In this document: one piece after another, positions 46,765-58,083 of the stretch
Layout: the number at the start of each line of letters is the position of its first letter
Position numbering within the stretch: position 1 is the stretch's first letter
Source of the DNA: Rhypophila decipiens
Taxonomy: Eukaryota > Ascomycota > Sordariomycetes > Sordariales > Naviculisporaceae
Assembly: GCA_033297075.1 (NCBI GenBank)
Contig: MU858142.1
Coordinates: 1-64,000, forward strand
DNA: 64,000 nt
Direction: 5' to 3'
Made by a program: the position numbers and the translations under genes
The notes under the pieces: generated by a model
The model's database searches: none
What the model was told of the DNA's origin: nothing
What the model saw: only the letters and a program-made list of their open reading frames with translations

Positions 46765-48529
46765 CTAGTTCCTGAACCGCTCGATCGTCTCCGCTTCCCA
46801 CTCAACTTGGTAAAGGGACACCTCGTCAAGTATGAGACTGCGCAGCTTCAGCAATGGAAGGATCGAACCCTGTGTCTTGAGTGGTTTCATCATGCGATTT
46901 TCCACGACGATGTCCCTCCGCGCGTCCAGTTGACTCGCCGCGTCCTTCCATGCCTCGATGACGCCCGAAGAAAGGCTCGTATCCCATGATGAACACCAGG
47001 TGAGGGTCGGTGATCCATTGTCCCTCGAGTGACGTTCATACCTGAATATGGCCCCCTGTGCCGCAGTCCTAGCGGTCCAGTTCTCTTGTCCCGACTCGGC
47101 GTTCCAGATCTCTAATATCTCGAGCTTGGGCATGGAGGCGAGGGCCTTCGCTACAGCCGTCAGCAATTCATCCAGAGAAGTATTGTCGCGAGCTTGCCCT
47201 CCATTCCACCCATGACCGACCCAGCCAAGAACTTTGCTCGTTATTGCCAGCGACCTGAGGTTCCTCCAGTATGGCCGCGGCTGCGGCTGATCGCCGTCGA
47301 TGGAGTTCTTTTGGGGGAAGAACTCGTAGAAAAAGTCCTTGGCGTCAACTAGATGACTCAAGGAAAGCTCCTCAAGATTGCCGGTTCCAGCCCCCAGCAT
47401 TCTTCCGAGAGGGACATACAGTCCTCCGCTCCGCTCTATATTGAAACCCCACCCTTCACCCGCCTCCTCATACAAAGAAAGCCTCTTGATATCTGATGTG
47501 GACAACAGCCGTTCTAGCAGCAATGTACAGCCTACCGCGATGTAAGTGATGGGCTCCCTTTGCAGGGTCAATTCGGGGAGACAGAATGATTACCTTGATC
47601 CCTTTCTCCACTCACAGTTGGGTGAGTTCGGTGCATTTCGTATGTGATCCGTTCTAATCCGGGCAAATTCTCCAACATCTGGCGTAGCGTATCTGTCGAG
47701 ATTGCTCGATAGTACTGACGTCGAATGAGGAATCGGGTAACGACTGGAACCCTGTAGGGGATGTCGCGGTTGAGGAGGCGAAAAGCTCTTGGGAGGTTGG
47801 GTGCCTCCTCTTTCAAGCCGTGCAATTTCGCAAGGGCTGGAAGTGTACGGTCATACATATGATCGAATTGAGGATATCTACGGGCATGAAAGACCCAAGA
47901 TTCGTCAGGATCATCAAGATACTCTTTCCCCGTCCACTCGAAGGGGATGAAGAATCGATCACCGAAGCATCCATTAGTAAGGCCATGAGCTTTATCACTC
48001 GGGGAATATACGGTCAACTCCAGAGTGACCCCATGGCCTTGCCCGTGTGTTGTTTCCCACGAACTCAGGGAGCGAAAAAGGCCGCATACCGCTCCAGTAA
48101 ACACCCTCGCCTCCTGAACCGTCGAGTCAACAATAGTGAATATTCCTCTTGGTACGACATTCTACGTACCCGGTATTCCTGGGAGTGCTCTTTGGTGCTA
48201 GTATAGAGGTACTCGTGTACATGGTAATGGGGAAGTTTAACCCATAGCCATATGTGTTTGACCAAATGTCGCTTATGGGGAGGGACCATCTGATTCAACC
48301 AATCCACCCTTTCGTAAGTGAGGATCAGCGAGCGAAGGCACTCTTTCTCGAAAAAGCCCTGCCAATCACGACAAACAAGAGCGTAGTTTGCACGAGCAAA
48401 GTACCACTTTTTATCTTCTCTCAACTCCGGGTTGTCGGCGGCGAGATTTCTCCTTCTTCGTGCATCGGTGGACAGGTTGTTCCATATCTGCGTCCGGAGC
48501 TCGAGGGCGAGATCGTCCCACTTCGCCAT
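46765..48529 (-). CDS. F-box/DUF6546-like protein
   Basis: Minus strand. Exon 1 48529-48170, exon 2 from 48113, last exon ending at 46765; about 570 aa. The start MAKWDDLALELRTQIWNNLS looks like an F-box (LPxEL.x.I). Intron 1 (GTACGT...TTCAG, 56 bp) joins EYR to EARVFTGAVCGLF, giving LFRSLSSWETTHGQGHGVTL then ELTVYSPSD, typical of a fungal family often annotated DUF6546. The last part has LKRLSLYEE-like IKRLSLYEEAGEGWGF, NLEELSLSHLVDAKDFF, leucine-rich stretches and W-rich TWCSSWDTSLSSGV. Intron 2 lies between about 47610 and 47511 but its ends are uncertain: GTAATC to GCGGTAG gives DQG-CTLLLERLL; GTGAGT with a weak GAG acceptor gives THPT-PITYIAV. Such proteins may select substrates for SCF ubiquitin ligase; their targets are unknown and the family is large and fast-evolving. 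Confidence 0.65.
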
Positions 48530-49184
48530 TGTTGCAAGTTGGATTGGAGATTGTTGAAGGGAGAAAAACACAAAGCCAACCATGAGATTTTATGAGAATG
48601 TGGCCCGATAAAGTGGCGTGCGGATTTTGATGATTTCGGCTATTTCCAAACCTAAAATCCCAACCTCGATGATAGGTACCTGGTGCCTTATGCACGTGGG
48701 TGTAAGATTGGGCGTGAAATCTTATTAGCAGCATTCTGAGTGAACGCTGAAAAGACCCTTGTCAAATCATCAAGAAGAAAATGATCACTTACAGTCTTGA
48801 AGAAAGAATTCACACTTAAATTGTAGGTAGTTACTGCTTAGGGAACGACAAGAATTCAGTCTCGAGAGTTTCTCTTATCCAGAGGGCCCACAAGCCGTAG
48901 CAGATGCTATCATCGTACCTGCCGACGGAAACGCAAAAGTCAATACCGGTACCTGAACCGCGACTAGGTCGCCTCCCGTCGGATCGTATCTTCGAATGTG
49001 GCTGATACTCATCGCCTTCCCCCGCCAAATCTTACGAGTAGGGCAAGTCCATTCCCTCGACAAGTTGTCAGCAGTTCGAACCTCTCAACTGAGTAAAATA
49101 TATATCTATATTCGTGTGAAATCTGTAAGCTTCTATATACCCCTTTGAGGACTACAGAACATCAATGAAAAGCGAACTCCTGCC
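48530..49184. other. Intergenic, F-box gene promoter
   Basis: About 650 bp: promoter of the F-box gene and 3' flank of the transporter gene. A TAGGTACCTGG word occurs at about 48674. No gene. Confidence 0.5.
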
Positions 49185-50633
49185 TCAGGCTCTCGAAGGC
49201 GCTCGACTCCTCACGTTGGTGGGCTTTCTTTTCCCGTCCAAGGAGTACAAACCCCCAGCCGAGAATACAATCACGGCCCCCACAAGGGTCCCGAACGCCA
49301 GCTTATTGCCAAACAACCAAATGCTGAGAAGCAGGCTGACCAGTTTGCGAATGTTGAGGACGATGGTGACCGTCAGTGCTGACGAGGCAGCCGCCAGGAG
49401 GTTGACGCCTCGGATACAGGCGTACTGAGTCAGCACATTGAGCATGAGGAAGAACAGCTGGCTCGGGACGTGTACCCTCTCCAGGCCTTTCTGAATTTCG
49501 GGCGAGATATTGGGATACTCGGCTAGCGCTGGCAGTGGGAGCGACAGGGGTGCACTGTTGGCTAGCCTCTTGAATTGCGCCCAAATCGAGGGCATCATCG
49601 GCAGGAAAAGCGGAAGGGATAGCAAATGTGAGTAGAAGAGATTTTCCTTCCACTGCGGACCGTAAATGCGATACGTCTCCTCCGTGTAAAGCCCCATGAT
49701 AGCCGACAGAACCTGGGCTATGAACAGTATCACGAGGCCCATACCAAACGTCGAGCCCGCGGCTTCATGATGCGCCTGGCTAGCTGACTCCTGCAGTCGG
49801 TGTTAGGGCTGGTTCTTGACGAGATATTTGCGACCACAGATCGCGAGTCACAACAAACCTTGCTTTGCGAATCAGACCACGCAGCGGTAACAACACCAAT
49901 GGTGAGCAATATTACAGCCGTGATCTGAATCCGAGAGTACTTCTTCCCGTACAGGCTCCCAGCTATCATTGTCGTGATGCTCCCACCCGACCTGAGGATA
50001 ATGTGTACCGGCACCGAGATATCATAGCTGAAAGCGTGGTTGTTGAGAACGTTGATGCTGAAGAACAAGACGATGTTGACAAGCCATCGGCGAATAGGGA
50101 CCTTGTTTTGCTTCAGGAAGAACGGAGGTCGTGTTCGGTCGAATTGCGCAGGAAGCCCGATGGCGGCGACGAAGAGGAACTGGACAAAGGTGAGAAGTGT
50201 CCCTATATGCGACGCAGGCGATCAGCTTCGTGAACTTTGGCGCATCTCCAAAATATCCGGCCCATCCGAATCACCGCCCACCACCACACCAGACAGGGAG
50301 CGACATACCACTAGCCGGTTCGACTTTGATGATGGATTCGAGCGCGAAAACATTGGAACAGCAGCCGCCAAATATCAGCGAGAGCATCGCCCCTACGGCC
50401 AGCCATTGCGGAATCGTCTCGATAAACATGCGACCCGCCAGGGCCATGGCGCGACTGAAGACGGGTCGATCATCGTCTATCCCGTACATTTCTGCCTTTT
50501 CGAGCGAAGGCGCGGCATTGATGACACGGGGCGACGGAGAAGCCATTGCGGGAGGCCTTTCTCCGCGATCTTTGGAGCTGCCGACATTTTGCTGCTGTTT
50601 GTGCAGCGCCTGACGCCGGCGAGAGGCGGTCAT
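49185..50633 (-). CDS. yea4: UDP-N-acetylglucosamine transporter (Yea4/SLC35B4 type)
   Basis: Three exons: 50633-50309, 50202-49859, 49790-49185; 424 aa. UAA-family nucleotide-sugar transporter with about ten membrane helices. Conserved pieces: LIFGGCCSNVFALE, TLLTFVQFLFVAAIG (across intron 1), PIRRWLVNIVLFFSINVLNN then HAFSYDISVPVHIILRSGG, GKKYSRIQITAVILLTIGV, ETYRIYGPQWKENLFYSHLL and, near the end, VTIVLNIRKLVSLLLSIWLF. The NIRK-LSL stretch and the RSGG motif are typical of this group. It should carry UDP-GlcNAc into the ER or Golgi in exchange for UMP; yeast Yea4 is tied to chitin synthesis. Introns 1 and 2 use GTATGT...TATAG and GTTTGT...TGCAG. The N-terminus (first 60 residues) is soluble and basic. 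Confidence 0.88.
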
Positions 50634-52413
50634 GGCAGTATTGTGGGGCGGGCTGACGAGCGCATAAAGGTGTCGACGGGACTGGATGGATGCTGGGTCT
50701 CGAACAGGCCTCGACGAAGTTACAGGTTCATTGACAGATCCTTCGAAGCTTCTTTAGGAGCTTGCTCGTTTTTACTCCTTTTCTTTTTCTTCTCGGGGTT
50801 CAAACCAAACGAAGGTTAATTGGCTTTGCCAAGGCCAGGATGGGGGTGTCACAGGTTTGTACCTGACGTGATGGAGGGGCACCCGGGCACAGAGTCGATG
50901 GAGTTCGATGTGGGAGTCGGGAGAAGAAATATCTTGTGCAAGGCAGGAACAAGATGCCAAATAAGACTCAGGGTAGGCGCAAAGATATCCGGCGCAGGGT
51001 ACGCAATTTCATGGAACTAAGCAGCTGACGCCAATCCTTCCCTCTTTTGCGGCAAGTTCTACAAAGTATTCACGTCAGCTCGAGTCCTCGTCGGAACTGC
51101 GGTGACTTTGCACATCGTTCCATGCTTTTATAAAACTTCCATGTGGCCACAAGCAGGAAAACATGGGTTGGTGGATGATGGTCGCGATCCACTATGGCCC
51201 CCCATGCATGCATGCTAAGATTAGGGCCCCATCGTCTTCCGAACCACTAGAATCGCGCCGCTTCAGGGGAGATGCTGGCAGGCGACGGGAAGACTCCGGA
51301 CGATTTCCAGTGGCTTGCCATTTGCCGAACCGGGATTGGGCTGAGGCTCGCCGTGTGCCTGACTGTCGATGTTTCGAGTCTCTGTCAAAGTGTGGGGAGT
51401 GCATTGCCAAGATTTGCTACCGTCTTGTCCAGAGCAAAAGTATTCACACATGTTGATGTAGCATTGCGAAAGGACATATTAATTGCGAATAGTACAAAGA
51501 CTGTTAAGTCAATTCTGGTATATAGGAGATGCTAGACTCTCTATCCGTGCATGTCATCCTGGTTACATACAAAGAACTGTCCTTCTTGGGTCTTTGTATA
51601 GAACAGGATCGCAAGTTAAGTTCATGTCCTCTGTTGTCAATCGGGTCTTATTTGGTGCTCAAAGAGAACATCTCTGACTACCTACCCCAAGACCTATGTA
51701 TTAAAGCCTTGAGAGGTCGATGGAAATCGTGTCCAGGTCAAACCGGAGAGACTTTATGTGCCGTATCCGGAAGTCATGGCACCTCACATTCATACGGCCC
51801 GTACCCATTCAATCACTAGAATAAAGTTGTGTTCATTATGTCTCATAGGCATGTGAAATAGGCGTACTTATTGGTCCAGATTCGATATCAATCTGTGCCC
51901 AAGAACATGCCCGACCTGTTGTGGAGGCAAGTTGTACCGAGATCCCAAAAACCTGAAGTTGCAGCTGTTGTGAAAAGGTAACATAGCCAACGAAGCTCAT
52001 AGAAGCACAAAAAACAAAAGAAAAACATCACAGTAATTAGATCTCCTATTTTTAAACTCCAAGTTGCTTGAAACTTTACGGATTTGTTAACGTTGGCTCA
52101 GGAGACGTCGGTAACCCTAACCCTCTTGCTACCCAGCCGCACTCCTGGCCCCTGGGCGAGGATCGCCGCCAAACCCCATGTGAATCCCCGCCATTTGATT
52201 GAGCCTCACTCCCCGTACACACCAAGCATCAAACTGCATCAAGACAGGAATAATTCTCATCAAGAAGGGAACCAAATTTGCCTCGATTTTGGAAAAGCTT
52301 TACATATATCAGACTGGACTGCCTCACTGCCGATCTCATTCCCCTACATAGACGAATCATCATTTTAAAAAGACGACGAAACCACCTCTCGGGGGTGAGA
52401 TGAAGTTGCAAAG
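50634..52413. other. Divergent intergenic, transporter and trs23
   Basis: About 1.8 kb separating divergent genes, therefore both promoters. Short frames only; none convincing. Confidence 0.5.
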
Positions 52414-52498
52414 ATGTAAGTCACTCCAGCTACACACCAAAGACATACCCATTCACTTTCGACTTCCTATCATAACTAACAACTCCAATCCTCCAGGA
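52400..52498 (+). promoter_or_regulatory. Five-codon uORF ending on the trs23 start codon (spliced mRNA)
   Basis: ATG at 52400 reads MKLQR and meets TGA only after splicing: T at 52415 joins GA at 52497-52498. The same splice makes the trs23 ATG (A52414, T52415, G52497), so the two overlap as ATGA. Both ATGs have a purine at -3. Real effect depends on whether transcription starts upstream of 52400. Confidence 0.45.
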
Positions 52499-53047
52499 CT
52501 GTCTTTGCTCTCATAATAATCAACAAGGCAGGCGGCCTGGTATACAACAGGACCTTTTACGAGGGTGGCCTCCAGAAAATCAGCACCAACGACCTCCTCG
52601 TCCTGGCCGGAACATTTCACGGGTGAGTAGTAGTCCAACACATTTACACATTTTTATTTTCCTCAAACAAATCAACTAACGGTTAAAAGTGTCCACGCCA
52701 TAACATCCCGCCTCTCCCCCGTAAAACCAGCACAAGCACAAGCACAAGCAACACCACCCACACAACAACCCCCCGGGCTCCTCACCCGCCCGGAGCCGCC
52801 CTCAGGCCTCGAGGTCCTAGAGACAGAAAACTTCCGCCTCCAATGCTTCAACACCATGACGGGCACCAAATTCCTCTTGTTCACCGACACGACGCAGGCC
52901 AACGTCGACGTGGTCATGCGCCGCGTCTACGAGATGTACTCGGACTACGTCATGAAGAACCCCTTCTACCAGCTCGAGATGCCCATCCGCTGCGACATGT
53001 TTGACCGGAAGCTGTCCTCGTACATTCGGGAGATTAACAATAGGTAG
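52414..53047 (+). CDS. trs23: TRAPP complex subunit Trs23/TRAPPC4
   Basis: Three coding exons: 52414-52415, 52497-52622, 52690-53047; 161 aa. The first coding exon is just AT; the G of the start codon comes from exon 2 after GTAAGT...CTCCAG removal. An in-frame TGA at 52396 excludes extension upstream. Protein starts MTVFALIIINKAGGLVYNRT, continues LVLAGTFHGVHAITSRLSP, has a Pro/Gln-rich loop (AQAQAQATPPTQQPPG) where family members carry inserts, then LEVLETENFRLQCFNTMTGT, KFLLFTDTTQ and the C-terminal MYSDYVMKNPFYQLEMPIRC then DMFDRKLSSYI. This is the sybindin/longin-like fold. Trs23 is a core subunit of the TRAPP complexes, which act as exchange factors for Rab1/Ypt1 (and Ypt31/32) in ER-Golgi and late Golgi traffic. 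Converges on rpn10 481 bp downstream. Confidence 0.9.
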
Positions 53048-53528
53048 TTGGCCTCCCTCTATGGTACTTGCGGTTACCTAGCTTTTTCTGGGAAAAAGCG
53101 AGCGGGTGTGATTACGGATATTGGGCATGGTAGGTGGGTTCATGGTAATTGATATTTATTCGAGAGCGGGAAAGTGATGGCAGTTTTGCATCAAGGACCT
53201 GTCCTGGATTTTCCGTTACTGGTATGTGGCAGCGTGTCAAGTGCCAATGGTAGGATCAGCGGGCGTTTGGCCATTACGAGCACAATTTATTTCACTTCTT
53301 GTCCAAAACAAAGGTCCGTTGTGTAGATTAGGAATACCCGTTTAATGCACTTTCTGCTTTCTTATTCTATTGGCATGAGGGTGATAACGTGTTTCCACGT
53401 TCACATATCCACCCCAAAGACACTGATAGATATTACATAGCCTCGCTAATCCATGTCCCGGCCTGTGTCGCCGCCCAAAACTAAGCGCTTCTTCGTCTCC
53501 TCCGCAACCTGAATGGCAAACCTTCCTA
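53048..53528. other. Convergent 3' region, trs23 and rpn10
   Basis: 481 bp between converging stop codons; presumably both 3' UTRs. Nothing else seen. Confidence 0.5.
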
Positions 53529-54510
53529 CTATGAGGTGTCCATCTTGTCAGCATCGTCGGATTTGCTTCCCTTATCGGCATCCTTCTTGCTGCCACTGGC
53601 CTGGCCATTCTCATCTAGCAACGGTTGGTCTTCACCCTCTTCCTTGACCGATTCCAGCGACTCTTTCTTTGCCTTCTCGGCCTCCTCGCGGGCGACCCTC
53701 TCCTGTCTCGCCTTTTCCTCCTCCACGCTCATGCGCAGGGCAAGAGCCAATTCGGGGTCCATGGACGGGTCGACACCGTAAGGGAACTCCTCCGCACCTT
53801 CGGCACCGGCATCTCCGCCGCCGGAACCGCCGGGGGCCCGCGAACCCAGGATAATCGGCGTGGCAAGAAGCTGGTCGCTGAGGAGGGAACTGCTAGGCGG
53901 GATGGTGACCATGTTGGAGCCCTCGGAGCCCTTTACTGCTTTGACAAAGTTCTCAATCTTCTTCTCGTTGTCTTCGTCGATGTCGCCAAAGAGAATAAAG
54001 TCGACGCTGATGTTGTTCTTCTTTGACTTCTTGGCTAGCTTGACGAGCTCGCTTTCGGACTCTTCTATCGGGGAGCAGACGAAGACGATTATGCGCGTTT
54101 TTTGGTTCTTGTTCTCTCGGTGCTTGAGGGCCAGCTATTGACAGGACGGCAAGTTAGCATTTTGGGATTAATGCATTAGGCAAGTCGTGGGAAAGAAAGC
54201 AACGATGTATACGCACACTGGCAATCTTGATTCCAGTAGCGAGATTGGCTGCGCCTCGGATGTTTTTCTTGGTGCGATGCAGCCCGTCGAGGATCTTGCC
54301 TTGATCTGTTGTGAGAGTGACCAGCACCTCGGGGCCTTTGCCGGCCATGCTCATGAGCCCGACCGACGACTCTGGGTTGCCTTGTACGACATGCTGGAAG
54401 ATGATACTGACTGCGTCGGCCTGGGCGTCGTAGCGAGTTGGTGTGTAATCGCCGTTCCGACTGCTCTCGCTGTTGTCCACCAAAATCATCACCGCTTCAC
54501 GTTCAGGCAT
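53529..54510 (-). CDS. rpn10: 26S proteasome regulatory subunit Rpn10
   Basis: Two exons, 54510-54217 and 54134-53529 (intron GTGCGT...AATAG, 82 bp, phase 0); 299 aa. N-terminal VWA domain (about 1-190) starts EAVMILVDNSESSRNGDYTP, with SSVGLMSMAGKGPEVLVTLT and, after the intron, TRIIVFVCSPIEESE and NNISVDFILFGD. A single ubiquitin-interacting motif lies at about 223-238: MDPELALALRMSVEEE, followed by a charged helix and a Lys/Asp/Ser-rich tail ending KMDTS. Rpn10 stabilises the base-lid contact of the 19S particle and captures polyubiquitin through the UIM. Human S5a has two UIMs; one, as here, is the yeast arrangement. The gene diverges from borealin across 524 bp. Confidence 0.95.
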
Positions 54511-55034
54511 CTTGGCTAGGCTGAGCTTTGGAGCTTGGTCTGGTTATGCGGTTGCTAATAGGCGATGAAGTCGCAGTGGATTTTGAATTGTATTCGGAGG
54601 TGGTTGTTTCTATTGATGGAATTGCTGCTGGAGTTGATAAAGAACGGTCGTGGTTTGAAAAGTCAAGTACGGATGCTTTGAGACGCTGCTTTAGTTAACT
54701 GGAAGTTGAAGCTGAATCTACGTAGGTTGGCGGGAGCCTAGCTTGGGGTAGCTGAACGCACGGGCTACGGGCGTCACTGATCGAGCTCCACTGTCCGCTG
54801 TAACCCCTGTAACCGATTCAAGACAGAGCCGGAGTGGATCCAACCTGTGGTTTGTTTACTCTGCAAAACCCCAGCCATTCACGTCACGGTGTGTTTTCGA
54901 CCCCCCTTCAACTCTCAATTTCAGGACCCTTCATCTGCACGCACAAACGACTTTGTCGCGACCTAGGAATCTACGAAAGATCACATACCTTGAATTTTTA
55001 TAATCACCCGAGTTTTATTTCGACCTCAGTCAGA
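54511..55034. promoter_or_regulatory. Divergent promoter region, rpn10 and borealin
   Basis: 524 bp between two divergent start codons; must contain both promoters. C-rich stretch near 54900 precedes borealin. I see no clear copy of the yeast proteasome-associated GGTGGCAAA element. Confidence 0.5.
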
Positions 55035-56429
55035 ATGCCTCCTATTCGCGGAAAGAAGCGCAAGTCGTCCGAATCGGCAATGTCCCAAAACGAGCACCTG
55101 GAGAACACGGTCGCAGAGACAGCGATGGATAGTCAACAAATCCCGACAAAGACCGGAAGCCCAGCACCCGGCCAGGAGAGCCCGTTAAAAAAGAGAAGGA
55201 CTGGAATTACCCTCGACCAGAAAGCAGCGCTCATTGAAAACTTGCGCCTTGAGAGTACGTCCATTATCCAAACCCCAAAAGGAGTGCCAAAACACGCGCG
55301 CGACGCGACGACATGACATAACTGACCGTATGTGAAGTTGCCGAACGAGCCCGAAAACTGCGATCCAGCTACAACATACAGGCGCAGACATTGAGAACGA
55401 GACTCGAGATAAGACTCAACCGCGTCCCCACGGCTTTGCGCAATGTCACGATGGGCGAGCTCCTCCAGAAATACTCGGTCGAAGCACAGCAGGCAAGAAC
55501 GGGAACCTTGAGAGGGCCCCCGGTTCCCGAAAAGGACCACCACTCTAGTACCTTGGGACGCTATCCTCTCCAAAGGACCGCGAATCTTTTAGCCCTGGCA
55601 TCGTCATCTCCAGCTCATCCTGCCAAGAGAAGGAGGTATGTTTGACCCCTCTCCCCCAAGTGATCTCCCTCGCTAACAAATCCAAAATCACAGTCGAGAA
55701 ATGTCAGGAACCGACAAAGAAAACGAGTACGAGTACATCGACACGCTCAAGAAAGCGCGACACGGACTAGGCCCAGCAGCAGAAATATCCCGCAACCCCG
55801 CCCAGGTCCTCTCCCCAGCGTCTTCAAACTCGCGGATACCACCGCGCAATGGCCACCCAAGCTCCTCGCGCCCAACAACAGCAACAACCAACACCAGCGT
55901 ATCCCCGATTAAATCCGGCATCGCCCGTCCAGTCTCCCCCATGAAGGCAGGCACAATAATCAACAGCATGGTCGAGAAAGCCCGCGCAACTGCTACCCGT
56001 GGCAACACCACCACCACGACAGCCCCAGCGACAACACGCGGCCGTGCACATACAACCTCACAAGTAATCCCCTCATCCTCGAGCGAGCGCTCAAGAACAA
56101 CCACCACACGGACCCGAGGAGGCGGCACCGCATCAAGACCAGGGACCCGAGCAGCAGGCACGCGGAGAGTTAGTGGCATCAGCGAGTCGAGCGAGGGGAG
56201 CACGTCCACGGTAGTACGAAAACGCCCCGGCACCGCCATGTCGACCAAGTCCGCGCCGGGAGGTACATCGTCTACTGCCGCTGGTGCAAAGAAAAATGTC
56301 ATGGGGACTATCAGGAAGGGTGTAGCGTCGGCCGCTGGTGGCACGACGCGAAAGGCTCCTGCTGCGAAAACAGCGGCTACGCCCGCTTCGACTACGGGAA
56401 CTGGGAGGGTTCTCAGAAAGCGAGCGTGA
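55035..56429 (+). CDS. Borealin/Nbl1-like chromosomal passenger subunit
   Basis: Three exons: 55035-55254, 55338-55635, 55694-56429; 417 aa. Introns GTACGT...GTGAAG and GTATGT...TCACAG. Splicing assembles an Nbl1/Borealin N-terminal helix pair: GITLDQKAALIENLRLEIAE followed by RARKLRSSYNIQAQTLRTRL and EIRLNRVPTALRNVTMGELL (about residues 57-112). This helix joins INCENP/Sli15 and survivin/Bir1 in the chromosomal passenger complex that targets Aurora B/Ipl1 to centromeres and the spindle midzone. The rest is disordered, rich in Ser, Thr, Arg and Pro, with several SP/TP sites (SPASSN, VSPIKS, VSPMKA) that could be CDK targets, and basic ends (RKRA). It begins with a basic stretch RGKKRKSS, NLS-like. 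Much longer than yeast Nbl1 (73 aa, from memory), closer to metazoan borealin in size. Confidence 0.85.
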
Positions 56430-56910
56430 TTCTTAGCTTGTTTTGAGTTTGGTTTGTCTTTTCTTGTATCTGGTTCCTCATCATTATCAGCTATGCATGA
56501 ATGGTGTCTCTTGTTATTCTTGTACATATCCTTTGATGGGCTTTGGCGGCTGCTTGGCGTGGTTTGGGCCGTGTTTGTCAGATTTTTGTCTTTTGTTCAA
56601 TAGGTATTCTTTCTTCTTGGCCGGTCGGTGTGTTTCGCCAGTTTGGGTAGTTTTAGGGATGACTCAGGATACACGGGAAGGTCTAATTGGTGGGATTCTG
56701 GTGAGCTGGGTCTGGGATCAACAACGAATATCATGAACGGGATTTCCAGGGCTTGTCGTTGTTTTTGTTGTCAGGCGAGTTTAGACTAAAATTCCTGACT
56801 AAAATATTCATTTTATCTTTATTTCTTCTTTCGCTCGGCTTTCTCCAAGTAAGTACACGAACACCCGCCCACATTAGACGCTGGAGCCACTCACCACCAT
56901 CTTCGCCTGC
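56430..56910. other. Convergent 3' region, borealin and tma22
   Basis: 481 bp between converging stop codons; T-rich on the left. No gene seen. Confidence 0.5.
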
Positions 56911-58083
56911 TTAACCAGCACCAGCCTTCTTCTTCTTGTCTTCCACCAGCTCGATGTTGTCTTCGGGAATATCCTTGTACTTCTCAAGAAGAAACTCTTC
57001 AATCTCGCCACTAACGTCGCCTTGAACAACAATTTCCTCCCCTCCGCTGGGCACCTTGGTTACAGACGAGCCAGTAGCAAACTTTTTGCCAAAGTCCTTG
57101 GCCACCTTGTTCAGGGAGAAAAACTCGCGAGTTAGTATATCAAGTTGACGGCCAGATTTACGAACAGTGTGGGGCAAACAATAATGCAACAATACCTTTT
57201 TCAGTTCCAGTCCAAATGCTTCCAGGCCAGATACGGACGTGACGTATTTCCTCTTGTTACGTTCGATACGCTTGATAGTGATGACGCTGTGCGCGAGCTT
57301 CTCGGCCTGCTTCTGCTCCGCGGCCTCGGCTTTGGCCGCCTTCTTCTTGGCGTCCTTTGCAGCTCGATCCTTGGCTTCGACGCTGAGCGAGGCGGTGGCT
57401 GCCTCTAGAGCTTCTATTTGGCGGTGGTGGAGGGGTTAGTCATTGGTTTGCTGGTGACATGGGTTTATGTGACATGATGCCTTGGATCGGAATCAGGTGC
57501 GGAATCGCCGTCTGCTCCCAAGCCTCCATTCCTCCGAGTGTCTTCTTGCCTGCTCTTTTGTTTGGATCTCGTGCTTCGGCTCAGCCGGGAAATGATGAGC
57601 TGACGGGGAAGGTAGGTCAGGGGTCAACTAACCTGGCGACCATATCCTCGCGTACATATCAGGATGATTTTTCTCTAGCCATTCCTGGCACTTCCTGACG
57701 GTTCCGCCATACTCGCAGTACTGCAAACACAAAGATCAGCATGTGGGTTCGCGTGTCGCGTTCGTGGACCAAGGTATGTGGCCTGGTGGTAGTGTAGTAT
57801 TGGCCATGTCGCCACAGGAAGTCGCATGTTTTTCGTGAAATTGGATGATGTGTTGATTGGAAGTTTTTCATACCTCTGGCGGCAAGGTACACACTATATG
57901 GCCCGAATAGGGTGTGGCTGTCAGTCACGTCTTGTCTCCTATCAAGGGGGGTGATGCCCCTCTGCTACCCATCTTGGGGAGAATGAGGTGCAAGGAACAG
58001 CATAGCAAGGTTCCGGGGAGAAGGTTCTCAATCTTACCGCCGCAATAAATTACGTGGCGACCCCCAGCAGCGGGCTCAACCAT
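56911..58083 (-). CDS. tma22: Tma22/DENR translation recycling-reinitiation factor
   Basis: Five exons: 58083-58038, 57893-57874 (20-nt micro-exon), 57720-57633, 57413-57196, 57105-56911; 188 aa. The four small N-terminal pieces assemble into HVIYCGVCTLPPEYCEYGGT and VRKCQEWLEKNHPDMY, with Cys 14, 17, 24 and 33 as the zinc-binding set of DENR. A charged Ala/Lys helix follows (KDAKKKAAKAEAAEQKQAEK), then the SUI1/eIF1 domain (about 98-165): SVITIKRIERNKRKYVTSVS, AKDFGKKFATGSSVTK and EEIVVQGDVSGEIEEFLLEK. Tma22/DENR pairs with Tma20/MCT-1 to release deacylated tRNA and recycle 40S subunits, and in animals supports reinitiation after short uORFs. Every intron has GT-AG ends and phase continuity, so the model is firm. 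Confidence 0.93.

Noticed and set aside
55688..56527. 279-aa minus-strand frame opposite borealin exon 3
   Set aside because: Antisense of a Thr/Ala/Arg-rich low-complexity coding region; Val/Ala/Pro composition is the expected mirror.
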